DNA of 64,000 bases, from positions 107,661,739 through 107,725,738 of the forward strand of contig NC_134540.1 of the NCBI RefSeq assembly GCF_050624435.1, read 5' to 3'. The notes under the pieces were generated by a model. That model worked only from the letters and a program-made list of their open reading frames with translations. It ran no database searches and had not been told where the DNA came from. The DNA is from Tenrec ecaudatus. Lineage: Eukaryota > Chordata > Mammalia > Afrosoricida > Tenrecidae. Shown one piece after another: positions 34,661 to 45,835 of the stretch (the first letter of the stretch is position 1; the number at the start of each line of letters is the position of its first letter). The translations under genes and the position numbers were made by a program.

Positions 34661-36539
34661 ATATGCTTCAGAAATGATTATTAAGTAATTTTTAACAGTT
34701 TTATTGGGACATAATTCACATATCATACAATCTATTACAACATTTTATTGTTTCTTGCACTCATTGCTATTGACTATCCAGTTCCTCCCAACCTCTCCTG
34801 CCATACCTCCAAGGAGCCAGTAATCCAGTTACTGTCTCTATTGATTTACATATCCTTGATTTCATATACAGAAAAACATACAAAACCAAACAAACCACCA
34901 TCACCATCACAACAACAACAAAAGTTACAACAATAGCAGAGTAAAAATAGAGAAAAATATCAACTGAAAGAATCTATAAAACATTAAAAGCTAGAACAAA
35001 TTACAAATGAATCAAAAGTGAGATCAAATAAGATACCACACTTTAACCTAACTCGATGTAACACAATCTCACATCAGTGCTGTTCTTGTCCCTTGACTGT
35101 GGTCAGAGGGACCGGACGTCTCATTTATGTGTGGAACCTGCACATAGGTTTGGGCTTCCACTGTCAGCCACAGTCTTCTGAAAACCAGTTGTTCACAGTT
35201 TAGCTCTGATACCATTCCCTTCTTAAACTTTGGGTTCTATTATTTACAATCCTTGGATTATACAAGCTGGTGTGCTTTTTCCATGTGGGCGTAGTTGACA
35301 TCTCACTTAGATGATACCTTATTTGAAGGCAAGCCTTAAGACCCTAAATGCTATTCTTTCTGATAGAAGAAGCACCATAAAGTTCATTTTGTTGTAGCAC
35401 CCATATTTGCTGTGATCTCTTCACAAGCAGGCACACCAAGCAGGGCCATATCATAAGAACTAATTGTTCCTATATAGTTTGAACCCCAATCCCATTCATA
35501 TATCTATGGTTTACTTATGCCTATGATTCATCTTAAAAATACTTTGTCATTTTATGGCAGAGAACATTATCAATCATCTCCCTGGAGCGTAAGACCATTC
35601 TGTTAATAAAATCATTATTTTAGCATATGGTAATTCATTTAAAGCACAATTGAGAAAAGGAGAATAAACAAGTGTAGGTTGGCAGCAAATGGCAGTACAT
35701 GGATTATTGATTCATGCAAATTAAATCCTTCTGTGACTGAACACTATATGAACTATGGGGGTTGGGGGTAAGATAAAACTTACACTAATGTTCAATGACA
35801 GTGGCAGAACTATGTCTACAAGAGTAATATTTATCTTAATTAAGCAAGTAGGGCATTGAAGTAGTAAGTATGTGGGACTCTGCCAACCTCTAATTCTGTA
35901 CTCTTGATTTGGCTGTCTTCTGCTTCCCATACCATGTACTTCTGGCCTTAAATCCAAGGGCTACAGGTGCATTTGAGGTAGAGCCCAGTTCCCTTAGTGA
36001 ATTTCCACCTTGATTCCTTCTGGTGTGGCCTATGAAGAATTTTGTGCATTTCAAAAGCACAGGGTCTAAAGTCCCAGTAGCCCATGACACATGGCCTAGG
36101 TCCCCAGGGGCTGTATAGAACCTAGATGAACCTAGGACTAGGAATATTCTCCCTTTGGGCTATGTATAAGTGTTGTTAATCATTTTTTTCCCATTGGGAG
36201 ATCGGTCCACCCCCCCTTGTTCTACCAATAGATATGTACTTGCCATCTCAGAGGTGTGTATGTTTCCCTACCCCACTCTTGACTTGATTTACCCATCAGG
36301 ATCACTTGTCACTCTCATAAGAATGTCTGTTGGTTTAAGGTGACCTTCGCACATTTTTGTGTGGCAGTAACTAAATGGTCATCTCCCTTTCCCCAGATCT
36401 TGAAAGCCTGATACGTGCTGAAGTGAGGCCTCCTCTCTCAAAGTGGGTTTTTAGATACCCCAAAAGAGAGTGTGCTGTATGCTTCATGGACACTAGCATG
36501 CTTTCTTCTGTGTTGCTTGACAGACTGGGGTAGTGGATT

Positions 36540-36970
36540 TTCATGATCTAGAAGCATACGTTTGTCTTCACCTTGGTGTTTACCTTTATAGTAGTAAACT
36601 CATACAAGATTTGCCATTTGCGATGGACTAACTTCACTCAGCATAAAGATTCCCAGGTCCCTCCATGTCATGAGGTGTTTCATGGTTTTTTTAAAGGATG
36701 CATAGTACTCTATTATATATGTACTGAAGCATTTTTATACATTCTTCTACTCATGGCAATTTGGGCTGTGTTCATCTTCTTGCTACTGCAAACTGCTGCA
36801 ATGAGTATGACAACGGATACATCAGTTCTTAATCTGTCTCTTATTTCTTTGGGATATGTGCCTAGCAATGGTATTGCTGGGTCGTATGTTATTTCTTTTT
36901 CCAGTTGTTTCAGGTATTGACGTATCACTTTCCACAATGGTGGTACATATTTACTTGCTGTGGTAATTTT
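36540..36970 (-). mobile_element. Old L1: ORF2 C-terminus
   Basis: Minus-strand peptide with 'LWKVIRQYLKQLEKEITYDP' and 'AIPLLGTYPKEIRDRL', the end of L1 ORF2, which reads through the 36.98 kb LTR insertion into the ORF2 part at 37.41 kb. A 'YIIEYYAS'-type block (near 36716) sits just before the 3'UTR. Confidence 0.85.
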
Positions 36971-36974
36971 TTTG

Positions 36975-37407
36975 TGTGTGTCAAAGTGGCACCTGTAAGA
37001 AGATAGGGGTGGAGTCAGATATGTCAATCAGGCCACAGGCAGATGCTGTCTCCCTGAGGGTGTGGCTTTCCTATAAGGAAGATTTGCTCTCCCCCCTCAC
37101 CTTTATGCTTGCTGGCCACCCTGAGAGCTGCGGAGCTATGCCATGTTTTAACCCACCTTTGATCCATATGACTGCACCCACCAACCTGTGATCTTCGTGT
37201 ATTCTATATCATTCATGTGGCTACATGAGTTTGAAATGGGACTTGTGGACTAGTGTTGGGCTTATGGCTTGAATTGGACTGGGCTACTTTACTTCTTGAT
37301 ATAAATAAACATTGTTCATATATATATGAACATATATGTGATTTGTTCATATATATATGTATATATATATGACTGATTTGTTTTTCTAGTCAACCGTGCC
37401 TAACACA
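36975..37407 (-). mobile_element. MaLR-like LTR within old L1
   Basis: The right end '...agtcaaccgtgcctaacaca' is the complement of a TGTGTTAG start. The left end begins TGTGTGTCAAAGTGGC. Internal AT-rich palindromic repeats lie at 37317-37372. A clear target duplication was not found. Confidence 0.7.
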
Positions 37408-39420
37408 CATGCCTATCAGCAGTGTATAAGATTTGCTATATCTGATGTATGCTTTTCAATGAGGCCCTTTGGTTTATCCCAGTTTTGTCATTGATGATGC
37501 TGGTAGCTTTGGGGTTTATATTTAGGTCTCTGATTCATATTGTGTTCATTTTTGTGCATGGGATGACTTATGGGTCCTGTTTCATTCTTCTGAAGATGGA
37601 TATCCATATTTTCCAGCACCATTTGTTAAAGATGGGACCTCCTTCTGACTAATTTTTTTTGTCCTTTGGTAAAAACTAGTTGTTTGTAGGAGGATGCTTT
37701 TGTTTCTGGGTGTTTTATCCTGCTCCATCAGCTATGTATCCATCCAGAACTAGGTTGTTTTGACAACTGTGGCTCTGTGGTAGGTTTTAAGGTCAGGTAG
37801 TCCAAGACCACCTATTCTCTTCTTTTTGAGAAGTTTTTGCTTATTCTAGGCCACTTCATTCTCCATATAAGGTTGATAATGAATTTTTCCATATCTTTAA
37901 GGAATGATATTGAGATTTGGATTGGTATTGATTTGTATTTTTAGATTGCTTTCGGTAGTATTGACATTTCGACAATATTAAATCTTCTTATCCATGAACA
38001 CGGACATGCTTCCAATTTTTTGTGGGTTTCTTTTGGCTTCTTGTAACAATATTCTGCAGTTTAATTTAAGTCTTTTTTTTTTCTTTAGTTAGGATTATTC
38101 CTAGGTATTTCAACACTTGGGTGGCTATTGTGAATAGTATTGTATTCTTGATACCTTTTTCAGAGCTCACTTCAGTTGATATATAGGAATCTGATTGATT
38201 TTTGCTGGTTAATCTTTTATCTATCTACTTTATTAAATCCTTTAATTGTTTCTAACAGTCTTTTATGAAGACCTGAGGATCTCAACACATGATACCAAAT
38301 CACCTGCAAATAGGGAGAGCTTCACTTTTTCTTTGCCTATTTGTACTCCCTTGATTTCTTTTTGTGGTCTTAAGGTTCTGGCTAAGACTTCCAGAACAAT
38401 ATTGAATAAGAGTGGTGATAAGGAGCATATTTGTCTGGTTCCCATTTTCAGTGGGAATGTTTTCAATTTTTCCCCATTGAGTGTGATATTGGCCATTGGT
38501 TTTTCATATATGATACTTATTATATTGGGGGGTTTCCCTTCTATTCCTATCGTATTGAGTATTTATACTAGGAATGTATGTTGGATGTATGTTAAATACT
38601 TTTTCTACATTTATCAATATGATTATGTGGCTCTTATTTCTATCTGTTTTATGTGGAAGAATACATTAGTTGTTTTTTAAGTATTGAACCATCCATGCAT
38701 CACTGGTATGAATCCCACTTGGTCATGAAAAATAACTTTTTGATATATTGTTGGATTTTATAGGGAATTTTTGCATCTATGTGCACGAGGGATATTTGTC
38801 TGTTGTTTTCTATCATTGTGGTGTCTTAGCCTGGTTTGGAATCTGGTTATGCTGGCTTCACAGAGTGAGTCTGGGCGTTTGCTGTCTCTTTCTATATTCT
38901 GAAATAGCCCGTGTAGAATTGGTAACATCTCATCCCTGAATCCTCGGTAGAATTTGTCTGTGGGGCTGTCTTGTCCTGCAGTTTTCTTGGTTGGAAATTT
39001 CTTGATGATCTTCTCTATTTCTTTCTTTTGTTGTGGGTCTGTTCAAGTTTCATATATCCATTTGCATTAATTTAGGTAGAGGGTGTATTTCTAGGTATTT
39101 GCCAATGTCTTCTACATTTTCAAAATTCTAGAATACAAACTTTAATAGTAATGTGCTATTATTCTTATTTCATTTTCATCTGATGTGATAACTTTTCATC
39201 TCAAATTTTAGATATTTGCATCTTCTCTTTCTTTTCCCTTGTTAAGTTTACTACTGAATTATTAATTTTTGTTGATCCTTTCAAAAAACCAGTTTCTTGT
39301 CTTGGTTTTTCGGTTCATTTATTTCTGCTCTAATTTTTATGCTTTCCTTTCTCCTGTTGTTGGAGGGTTTATGCTGTTGTCCTTGTTCTGTTTTTTGTCA
39401 TTTCTTTGCCTGTTTTAATA
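37408..39420 (-). mobile_element. Old L1: ORF2 reverse-transcriptase region
   Basis: Antisense L1 ORF2. The RT catalytic region is near 38300-38320 ('KLSLFAGD', where FADD would be expected, so an active-site residue is altered), followed by '[20 protein letters not shown]' at 38455-38397. It ends at 39420 where the FGF4 retrocopy is inserted. Confidence 0.85.
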
Positions 39421-39462
39421 TTTTAATACATGTTTGCCTGTTATTTACATCTGCTCCCATGG

Positions 39463-39468
39463 TTTATT
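39463..39468 (-). promoter_or_regulatory. Polyadenylation signal AATAAA of the FGF4 retrocopy
   Basis: Minus-strand AATAAA about 23 bp before the inferred mRNA 3' end. The poly(A) run itself is no longer visible. Confidence 0.55.
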
Positions 39469-39959
39469 AAAAAGTACATCATCTCCTCCTCCAAACATCT
39501 CCTCTGTCCAAATTCCAAATTGCAATGTGCACATATGTCCCAGTGACCATTGGCACTTGTATAAAACTACAGATTCAGAAATCAGTGATAACGCAGAGAT
39601 CTCAATCCTCCCAACCCCACAGCAATACAAAAACTTTAGTAGCTCAAAGGGACAATGTTGTCCCTTATGCAATGTATATGGTACTCAGAAGACACAAACA
39701 CACACCCCAAAATGTAATACAGTGTGTGTACACACACACTCACAATTTAGTATGGCTCTGAGCAAAGACAGCCTGATTTAATGCATTTTATCATGACCTG
39801 TCAGTTCCAGAAATAAGCCCGCTAAAACCAGAATGTCCTTTAGTTCCTCCCCAAACACCCAAAGGTGTTGAGGCACCACTTTCTCAGACCCACATGAAAA
39901 TTAGGATGTGGTTTAAAACAACAATAATGCCTCCTAAGAATAATAAGTATTGTGTTTAT

Positions 39960-40168
39960 AGTTTGGTTTTCCTCATGGCATCGTTTTTGATGTGTTGGGC
40001 TGCAATCTGAAAGGTCAATCATTGGAAAGTACCAGCTGCTCCCTGGGAGTAAGATGAAGCTTTCTAATCTTATCAAGAGTTGCAGTCTTGGAAACACACA
40101 GGTGTACTTCTATCCTGTTGAATATGGTCATTATGGGTCAGAATTGACTTGATGACAGTGAGTTTCTT
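39960..40168 (+). repeat. AfroSINE in the FGF4 pseudogene 3'UTR
   Basis: Head 'ttgatgtgttgggctgcaat', body 'gatgaagctttctaatctta', end 'atgggtcagaattgacttga' followed by 'tgacagtgagtttctt'. Confidence 0.9.
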
Positions 40169-40275
40169 GTGACATAGGGGTTGTGCATTAGGCTGCAATC
40201 TGATAGGTCAGCAATTAGAAATGACCAGCATCTCCGAGGGAGAAAGATAAGGTTTTTTGACTGTATTGTAGGGAG
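40169..40275 (+). repeat. AfroSINE, 3'-truncated, adjacent to the previous one
   Basis: Only the tRNA-like head and start of the body are present ('gttgtgcattaggctgcaat', 'gaaatgaccagcatctccga'). It sits directly behind a complete AfroSINE in the same orientation. Confidence 0.75.
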
Positions 40276-42539
40276 GGAGAGCCATTTCAGATGTCTGGTT
40301 TCTAGCTTTCTGGTTTCAGCAAGTGGGCACTTCTTCTCCCAGTCTCAGAATGTTTTTGTTTTTTTTTACAAAGAATCATGCAAGACAAAAACTTCTCAGA
40401 TTTTTATGTCTGTAGACACCTCCCTCCCAATTCCAGTTACTTTGAGTGGTAGGTGTTGGAGTCTTGGAGAAGATTTCCAAAGCTCCTGGTAGCGGGGCGG
40501 GGGGATCACACCATATAAAACATTTTTAAAAAGATTGTTCATAAATGTGACAATGTTTGCCTCAGAATTTTTCAGCCCAACTGACCCTGTAGCTTCAAAG
40601 CCATGGTTGATGTTTGTAAAAACTATAAAGAAAACTATAAAGTTATTTGCTGACCATATGGTTTGCTCCAATAGCTGTCTGGAAATATTTTCACCATGAT
40701 TATCTGTACTCAAAGTAATTCATGGGGGTAAATATATCGCAAATGGGAAAAAAAATCAAACGGGACCTACCAAGGTCAGATTTGCTACCCTATTGGTAAC
40801 ATACAAGAAATAACAACAATAAGCTACTTGGGATGGCCATTACTGGCTCATGTTGGAACTATCCGTGAGGCTGGCCAGACAACTGCCTCGAGGTAGATGT
40901 GAAATCTGTATCATTGGGAAACAGCTAGTAGCATTGAATACAACTGGTAGATTCAAGGTACAAATGAAGAGCTAGTCCCAATTGCCTGCAGAATGGTTTG
41001 AACAGGAGCATTTCCAAGATCGGATACATCTGTAAGCACAAAGGAGATTTCATTCCTAAGCATTATAGTTGTGACTTCAAAACATGCCATCCAGCCCCAT
41101 TCTATCCACTTCTTCCCAGACAGTCCTTCCCATGTAACTGACAACATTGTCTTTGTCCCGTGCCCCACCACCCTAACCCCACTCTGTAGTTGGGACAGAT
41201 CCTAAGTTTGTGCAGCCTGGGATTGGGCTCTCCCCAGGGGGTGGACTCCCACTGAGTTGAGAGGTCCCAGAACAGAGTTGCAGGAGGGGTTCTGTGGCTA
41301 GTGCTTTGTCCCTGAAGTAAATCAATATGCCCCAATTAATAGGATGAGGGTGCAGGGTGTGGGGTTTTGTAAGGCCCTAGAAGCTAAGATGGGGACTTCC
41401 TCAGCCCAGGAGGACCGGTTTTCACTAGGGGATGCTCCCCTTTGATCTTTGGGGGACTGTGGCAGGTGTGCAAAGCCGGGCTGACAACAGGCTCCCAGAA
41501 GAGCAGCAGAGGGCTTGTGATGACTTCTTGATTCGTTACAGGTATCACTGGTGAAGTGTCACCACAGTGTCCTCACATTCAGTAATATTTCACTTCATTT
41601 GCTTCCCCTTCTCTCTCTCTCTCTCCTTCTCAGAAAAAAATATTCCACATATTCATAGACCCATCCATAAGTGTGTGGCATTATATATACTTTAAAACAA
41701 TTAAATGCATGGCACTCACGGTTGCAGGAAAGTTTATCCAAAGAAAGTGCACCACGAGGCTGTCCTCTGTGAAATTACCCTCTGAAGGGTCACAGCCAGG
41801 AGATAAAGTAGGTGAACATCACAGTTGGTGACATCCAGGTCCCCTTCTTGGTCCTGCCAGTCTTACTCAGGATGTTGAACATGCATGGCTATTCCAAGGA
41901 CCATAGGCATTGTAGTTGTTGGGGAGGAAAATCTCCTTAACAAACAATACTCTGTGAAGAAAGGAGAGCCATATAGAGCCTGCTCTTGTCTTTTCTAGCC
42001 ACAAATAACCAACCAGAAACACTGAAGATGCTCACAATGCCGAGCTCCACTGGCGAGAGTTCCAGTAGACTGTGACTGGTGTCAGCGTGCATGCTGTTGA
42101 TGCCACCAGCAGTGGCACTGAGGCCTCTGGATGTAGGAGGTAGTTGCCAGTGCTGCTTTGCAGGGCCTTCTCTTTAGTCTGCATCACCATGGGCAGCCTC
42201 ACCATAGAGCAGCCCCCAGGCTGTCCCAGTCACACACCAGTTTGACCTCCAGTTTACCCTTGGGCATGGTGGGCTCTGCACCCATGTGGCCTGTCCAGGT
42301 GCCAGAAGGGTGAGAAGTGCAAGCAGCAGTGCCATCCTGACCAGAGTCATGTGTCCTTGTTGCCTGTGGTCCAGGTCCTGGCTAGTGGGCAGCAGCTGCT
42401 GGAGGAGTGACAGAGCCAGGTCCAACCAGCGATGCGGTGGGGCAGGTCATCTGACGGTGCACATCCTTGTTCTAATTGGTGGAGGTGTTGTGGTTAAGTG
42501 TTGGAGATGCTTCTCTCCTTTTAAAAAATGTGTGCATTG

Positions 42540-42804
42540 ATTGTTATAAATTGTCCTCTGATAACTTTTTGCTGTGTTCCATAGGGTTCCTTATGCTGTG
42601 TTATCATTCTTATTTGTTTCAAGGAACCTCTTAAAATTCATCTCTACTCTGGGCTAATACCCAGTGTTTCTAATTAGTGTGTTGTTGAGTTTCCATATGT
42701 TTGCCTTTATGTTCTTGTTCTATCATTGATTTCCAATATTATGAACTTGTGGTCTGAGAAGATGGTTTATGTGAGCTCTGTGTGTTTGAATTGTGGTCTA
42801 TTTT
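42540..42804 (-). mobile_element. Old L1: ORF2, continued
   Basis: Antisense ORF2 sequence between the FGF4 retrocopy and the L1 inserted at 42818; it continues at 45008 with a 13-bp duplicated junction. Confidence 0.7.
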
Positions 42805-42817
42805 AGAATATGTACCA

Positions 42818-44994
42818 AAGTCCACTTTCAGCATTCCCTGGGGACCTTGCCACTCCATTCCCTTGCTGTTCCGCTGCACTGCCCCAGTGAATTGCCTCGG
42901 TGTGGTGGGATCAGGTCAGGTGCAATTCCCACACTGTGTCTCCGGTGCTGTCCCCTGTATCGACCAGGGCGTGGTGCCCCAACAGACTGGACTGGAAAAC
43001 GCTCCTAAGGGCCAGCAAACGATCCCTGAACTAACTACAAGCTTTTCTCTTGTGAACTGTTTTGTTCTGTTCTTTTTCAGTGGTTTGTTTTGGTTGTTTT
43101 GTTGTCTGGTTGTATACTGTTGCTTTGTGTTCCTCTGTCTAGTTTTCGTGACTCTTAGTGACTCCACAGGTCTGTCTGAATAGGACAGGCTGGATGAACT
43201 ATCTGGATGAAAAACAACGGGACCGACAGTTCCGGGGGGACTTGGGGTGGGGGGGTAGGGGGGGTAAGGAAGTGGTGTTAACAAACCCAGGGACAAGGGA
43301 AAAACATGGGACCCCAAATGGTAGAGAAGGGGGAGTGGCAGGCCTGGTGGGAAATGATCAAGGGTAAGGTTGCTTAGAGAAGAGGTATACTCTAGCCCAG
43401 GTGGCGATGAAGCATGGTAGTAGGGCAGGAGGAAGGTCAAGGGAGATGGAGGAAAGAGCTAGGAGTCAAAGGGCATTCATGGAGGTCTAGACAAAGACAT
43501 GTACATGCAAATATATATAGGAGGATGGGGAAATAGATCTATGTGTCTATATTTATAGGTCAAGTATTAAGGTGGCGGAAGGACCTTGGGCCTCTACTCA
43601 AACACTCCCTCAATGCATGAATACCTTCTTTTATTAAATTGGAACTCTATGATGCTCACTCTCCTGACACAACGGCTGGAGCCAAAGTGGGTGAACAAGT
43701 AAATGTGGTGAAGAAAGCTGATGGTGCCCAGCTATCAAAAGAGATAGTGACTGGGGTCTTAAAGGCTTGAAGATAAACAAGCGGTCATCTAGCTCAGAAG
43801 CAACAAAGTCCACATGGAAGAACACACCAGCCTGTGTGATCGAGTGGTCCCAAAGGGATCAGTTACCAGGCATCAAAGAACAAAAAATCATATCATTGGC
43901 TGCACACCTCCATGATAGGATCGCTGAAGACAAATGGGTGCATAAGCAAATGTGGTGAAGAAAGCTGATGGTGCCCGGCTATCAAAAGAGATAGTGTCTG
44001 GGGTCTTAAAGGCTTGAAGGTGAACAAGCGGCCATCTAGCTCAGAAGCAAATAAGCCCACATGGAAGAAGCACACCAGCCAGTGCGATCACGAGGTGCCC
44101 AAGGGACCAGATATAAGGCATCATGCAAAAAAAAAAGATAAAAGTGTGTGTATGTATGTGTATATATGTGTATATGTATATATGTATGTGTATATATGTA
44201 TATATATATCATATTAAATAAAGGGGGAAGTGCAGAGTGGAGACCCAAGGCCCAAGTGTCGGCCAATGGAGATCCCCTCATAGAGGGGTTTAGGAGAGGA
44301 GATGGGTTAATTAGGTTGTGAGGTAGTATCGATGAAGAACACAGCTTTCCCCCAGATCCTGGATGCTTCCTCCCCCCAACTACCATGATCCGAATTCTAC
44401 CTTGCAGGGCTGGATAGGACAGAGGCTGTACACTGGTACATATGAGGGTTGGAGGTACAGGGAATCCAGGGTGGATGATACCTTCAGGACCAAGGGTGTG
44501 AGGGACGATGCTGGGAGAGTGGAGGGTGAGTGGGTTGGAAAGGGGGAACTGATTACAAGGATCCACATGTGACCTCTTCCCTGGGAGAGGGACAGCAGAG
44601 AAGGGGGGAAGGGAGACTCCGGATAGGGCAAGATATGACAAAATAACGAGGTATAAATTACCAGGGGCATATAAGGGAGGGGGAATGGGGAGGGAGGGGG
44701 GGGAAAAAAAAAGAGGACCTGATGCAAGGGGCTTAAGTGGAGAGCAAATGCCTTGAGAATGATTGGGGCAGGGAATGTATGGATGTGCTTTATACAATTG
44801 ATGTATGTATATGTATGGATTGTGGTAAGAGTTGTTTGAGTCCCTAATAAAATGTAAAAGAAGAAAAGAGAAAAAAATGATTAGGGCAAAGACTGTACAG
44901 ATGTGCTTTATACAATTGATGTATGTATATGTATGAACTGTGAAAAGAATTGTATCAGCCCCAATAAATTGTTAAAATAAAAAATTTTAAAAAA
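42818..44994 (+). mobile_element. Young L1 3'UTR insertion: 5' inversion, tandem module, dimeric tail
   Basis: Flanked by a perfect 13-bp target duplication, agaatatgtacca (42805-42817 and 44995-45007). The first ~140 bp (42818-42958) are the antisense of an L1 3'UTR segment seen at 29530-29640 and 46570-46720. From 42959 the 3'UTR runs in sense to the tail. That inversion fits twin priming. A 247-bp module is present twice in tandem (from 43701 and from 43948). The end is a dimer of the terminal ~95 bp (44760-44854 and 44878-44970). No ORF2 is included; the insertion is strongly 5'-truncated. Confidence 0.9.
44142..44212. repeat. Impure (TATG/TGTA)n simple repeat
   Basis: Alternating gtgtatgta and tatata words inside the L1 3'UTR, next to an A run at 44125-44135. 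Confidence 0.8.
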
Positions 44995-45007
44995 AGAATA
45001 TGTACCA

Positions 45008-45835
45008 TATCTGTTAGAGAAGAAAGTGTATTTTTTGTTGTTGTTTTGCTGTCAGTTAGATTACTCAGTAAGTATATATGACGTTGAGCTGTATTGCTCG
45101 CTCTTCTGTTTCTTTACTGAGTTTCTTTCCTGTTGATCTATCTTTCTGTGAGAGTGGTGTATTGAAGTCTTCTACTATTATTGTCAGTCTTGTGATTTCT
45201 CTTTTCATCTCTGTGAGGATATGGTCGATGTATTTTGAAGGCCTTTAATTGGTTGTATATATGCATATGTTTATAATAGCCATATGCGATTAGTCTATTG
45301 ACACTGATCACTATGTCATGTCCATTATTGTCTCTCATTATGTCATTTAAAGTCTATTTTTTTTCAAAGATTAATATTGCTACTCTGCTTTGTTAGCCTT
45401 GGTAAATATGTTGACATCCTTTGACTCTTAGTCTGCTTTTTATCTGTGAGTTTGATGTGTGTCTCTTGAAGACAGCATATTAATGGGTCTTGTTTGCAGC
45501 CTACTATTAGTCTTTTACTGGATGCATTTAGTCCACTGACATTCAGTGTTATTATTTATTAATGTGTTTTAGTTGCTGTCATTTCATAGTATTTGCATTT
45601 GGTACTTTTTCTTCTTTTTGGGGGTGGTGGTGGTGTTCATTCATGTCTTGTTCCCCATACAATCCTCTAGATTTGTATTGTTTGGGCCAGTGCTTTCAGT
45701 GTGTTGATTTCTGGGGGATGTTGCACAGTGTGGTGGTGTCATGTTTGTGTGCTGCTGTTGTTGATTTTCTGACCATAGCGATGAAGTGTAGATTTGTTGT
45801 AATTTCTGGTTTTTTTAAGAAAATTCTTTTAAAAT
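45008..45835 (-). mobile_element. Old L1: ORF2 endonuclease half
   Basis: Antisense L1 ORF2 N-terminal part, including the complement of endonuclease-side blocks (45120-45560). It continues the element interrupted at 42804. Stops in all frames. Confidence 0.7.

Larger units (their letters stand above)
39441..42518 (-). pseudogene. FGF4P: FGF4 processed pseudogene
   Basis: Minus-strand, intronless copy of a fibroblast growth factor 4 mRNA. The coding remnant runs from an ATG at 42350 to TGA at 41790 (561 bp; FGF4 is normally about 206 codons). Seen in order with frameshifts are a hydrophobic leader 'MALLLALLTLLAP', 'KGKLEVKLVCDWDSL' and 'TKEKALQSSTGNYLL'. Then come 'HADTSHSLLELSPVELGIVS', 'IFSVSGWLFVA', and 'LSKTGRTKKG' with 'SPTV'. 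The last two favour FGF4 over its paralogue FGF6, and all exon joins are spliced. The stop is followed by FGF4-like 3'UTR words such as ggtgcactttctttggat (41753-41736). An AATAAA at 39468-39463 marks the mRNA end. The flanks 39421-39440 and 42519-42539 look like a degenerate target duplication. Two AfroSINEs landed in the 3'UTR. The segment between RR-L-Y-C-N-V-like core and HADT is partly deleted. It makes no protein. Confidence 0.85.

Noticed and set aside
42174..42425. A short secreted protein with a leader (minus strand) as a free-standing gene
   Set aside because: The leader-like peptide is the degraded FGF4 signal peptide of the retrocopy; the frame breaks immediately afterwards and continues in other frames.
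42916..43440. 174-codon minus-strand open frame
   Set aside because: Antisense to the same L1 3'UTR; composition reflects the G-rich tract, not a protein family.
44036..44797. 253-codon minus-strand open frame
   Set aside because: It lies wholly antisense to an L1 3'UTR with known order and is rich in Pro/Ser/Leu and Tyr-Ile-Tyr runs from simple repeats; a chance frame.
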